This document shows, piece after piece, positions 5,320 through 5,833 of a stretch of DNA of 5,833 bases. The stretch comes from Chloroflexota bacterium (GTDB taxonomy: Bacteria; Chloroflexota; Anaerolineae; Anaerolineales; JACQED01). The first letter of the stretch is position 1. Each line of letters opens with the position of its first letter. Under the pieces are notes generated by a model. That model saw only the letters and a program-made list of their open reading frames with translations, was not told where the DNA came from and searched no databases. The stretch is from NCBI GenBank assembly GCA_016200785.1, contig JACQED010000476.1, positions 1-5,833 on the forward strand, given 5' to 3'. Made by a program: the position numbers and the translations under genes.

Positions 5320-5817
5320 AACAAAGCCGACATCCTCACATTGTACGATTACAACTATTGGGCGAACGAGCGCGTTCTGCGCGCCGCCGAAAAGGTGCGC
5401 GCCGGGCAGTTCACCGCGCCCGCCCGGTTGAGTCACGGGAGTCTGCGCGGCGCGCTGGTTCACGTGCTCGCCGCCGAAGTCGTGTGGCGCTTGCGCTGTC
5501 AGGAGGGCCTCTCGCCGTCTTCGCTTCCAGCCGCGAGCGAGTTCCCGACGCTCGAGTCTCTGCGCTCGCGCTGGCGCGACGAAGAGGCGGCCATGCGCGG
5601 CTATCTCGCCGGCCTCACCGACGACCGGCTGAACGGCGTCGTCCGCTACACTACAACGAAAGGCGTTCGGCACGAGAACACACTCTGGCATCTGCTGGCG
5701 CACGTCGTCAATCACGGCACCCAGTTTCGCGCCGAGGCCGCCGTTGCGCTTACCGAGTGCGGCCATTCGCCGGGCGATCTGGATATGCTCGCGTTCTTCC
5801 GCGAACGTGACCGGTGA
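5317..5817 (+). CDS. DinB-family four-helix metalloprotein
   Basis: This 166-residue cytoplasmic protein of the DinB/YfiT-like fold belongs to a broad family of metal-dependent enzymes. Some members are thiol-S-transferases or damage-induced proteins, but most have no known reaction. The opening LYDYNYWANERVL (9-21) is the usual first helix. The expected metal-binding histidines are H49 in LVHVLAAE, and H129 and H133 in LLAHVVNHGTQFRAE. The family often has HR after GTQ; here it is FR, and the glutamine of the common GTHHRGQ is replaced, which may alter the outer shell but leaves the triad. The length is normal, so the gene is complete. The ATG 5317 gives the correct N-terminus, yet no good Shine-Dalgarno site precedes it, suggesting weak or leaderless translation. 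It is divergent from the MFS gene, and nothing adjoining reveals its substrate. The gene ends 16 bases before the window edge. Confidence 0.92.
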   Translation: MNKADILTLYDYNYWANERVLRAAEKVRAGQFTAPARLSHGSLRGALVHVLAAEVVWRLRCQEGLSPSSLPAASEFPTLESLRSRWRDEEAAMRGYLAGLTDDRLNGVVRYTTTKGVRHENTLWHLLAHVVNHGTQFRAEAAVALTECGHSPGDLDMLAFFRERDR

Positions 5818-5833
5818 CTTCGGCTTCGCCGCC

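Noticed and set aside
5169..5339. 57-codon N-terminal extension of the MFS frame starting at 5339
   Set aside because: It has no membrane or family features, overlaps the start of the divergent DinB gene, and ATG 5168 has a good ribosome binding site and a typical family N-terminus.
1..5833. An undescribed defence, mobile or biosynthetic system spanning several genes
   Set aside because: Every sizeable gene belongs to a common family, strands alternate with separate promoters, and there are no integrase, transposase, nuclease, toxin or synthetase-type components.

Overview
The window is high-GC bacterial chromosome. It has dense, ordinary housekeeping and metabolic genes, sigma70-like promoters and purine-rich Shine-Dalgarno sites. 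Three things hint at a Chloroflexota (Anaerolineae-like) source: the CGCAAAG-type hairpin repeat, the GC-rich palindromic repeat that encodes a proline/glycine peptide, and a small one-helix protein that I recall, without being able to check, as typical of that phylum. This assignment is an inference; there is no rRNA or other decisive marker here.

Positions 1-2197 hold a three-gene minus-strand run: a HIT-family nucleotide-binding protein, then acetyl-CoA acetyltransferase (thiolase), then the N-terminal part of a 3-hydroxyacyl-CoA dehydrogenase that leaves the window at position 1. The thiolase and dehydrogenase catalyse consecutive steps between acetyl-CoA and 3-hydroxybutyryl-CoA, or the last steps of beta-oxidation in reverse. 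A 104-base gap between them carries a long hairpin built from 8-base CGCAAAGN units.

Positions 2198-2311 form a compact divergent promoter region. It drives the minus-strand run one way and a biotin-protein ligase gene the other way. The longest reading frame of the ligase would begin at a TTG that is really the -35 box of its own promoter; the supported start is GTG at 2312. The ligase carries an extra C-terminal domain resembling DUF6504, joined through a linker encoded by a GC-rich palindromic repeat.

Positions 3510-3817 hold a small single-helix membrane protein with its own promoter and a strong ribosome binding site. A gene-poor convergent gap (3818-3923) follows. Next comes a minus-strand 12-helix MFS transporter (start 5168), a 148-base divergent spacer, and a plus-strand DinB-family metalloprotein (5317-5817).

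I see no CRISPR array, tRNA, rRNA, insertion sequence, integrase, toxin-antitoxin or defence cassette, and no convincing new multi-gene system. The most interesting signals are palindromic repeats that appear to have entered two reading frames without breaking them, and in one case may have fused two neighbouring genes.
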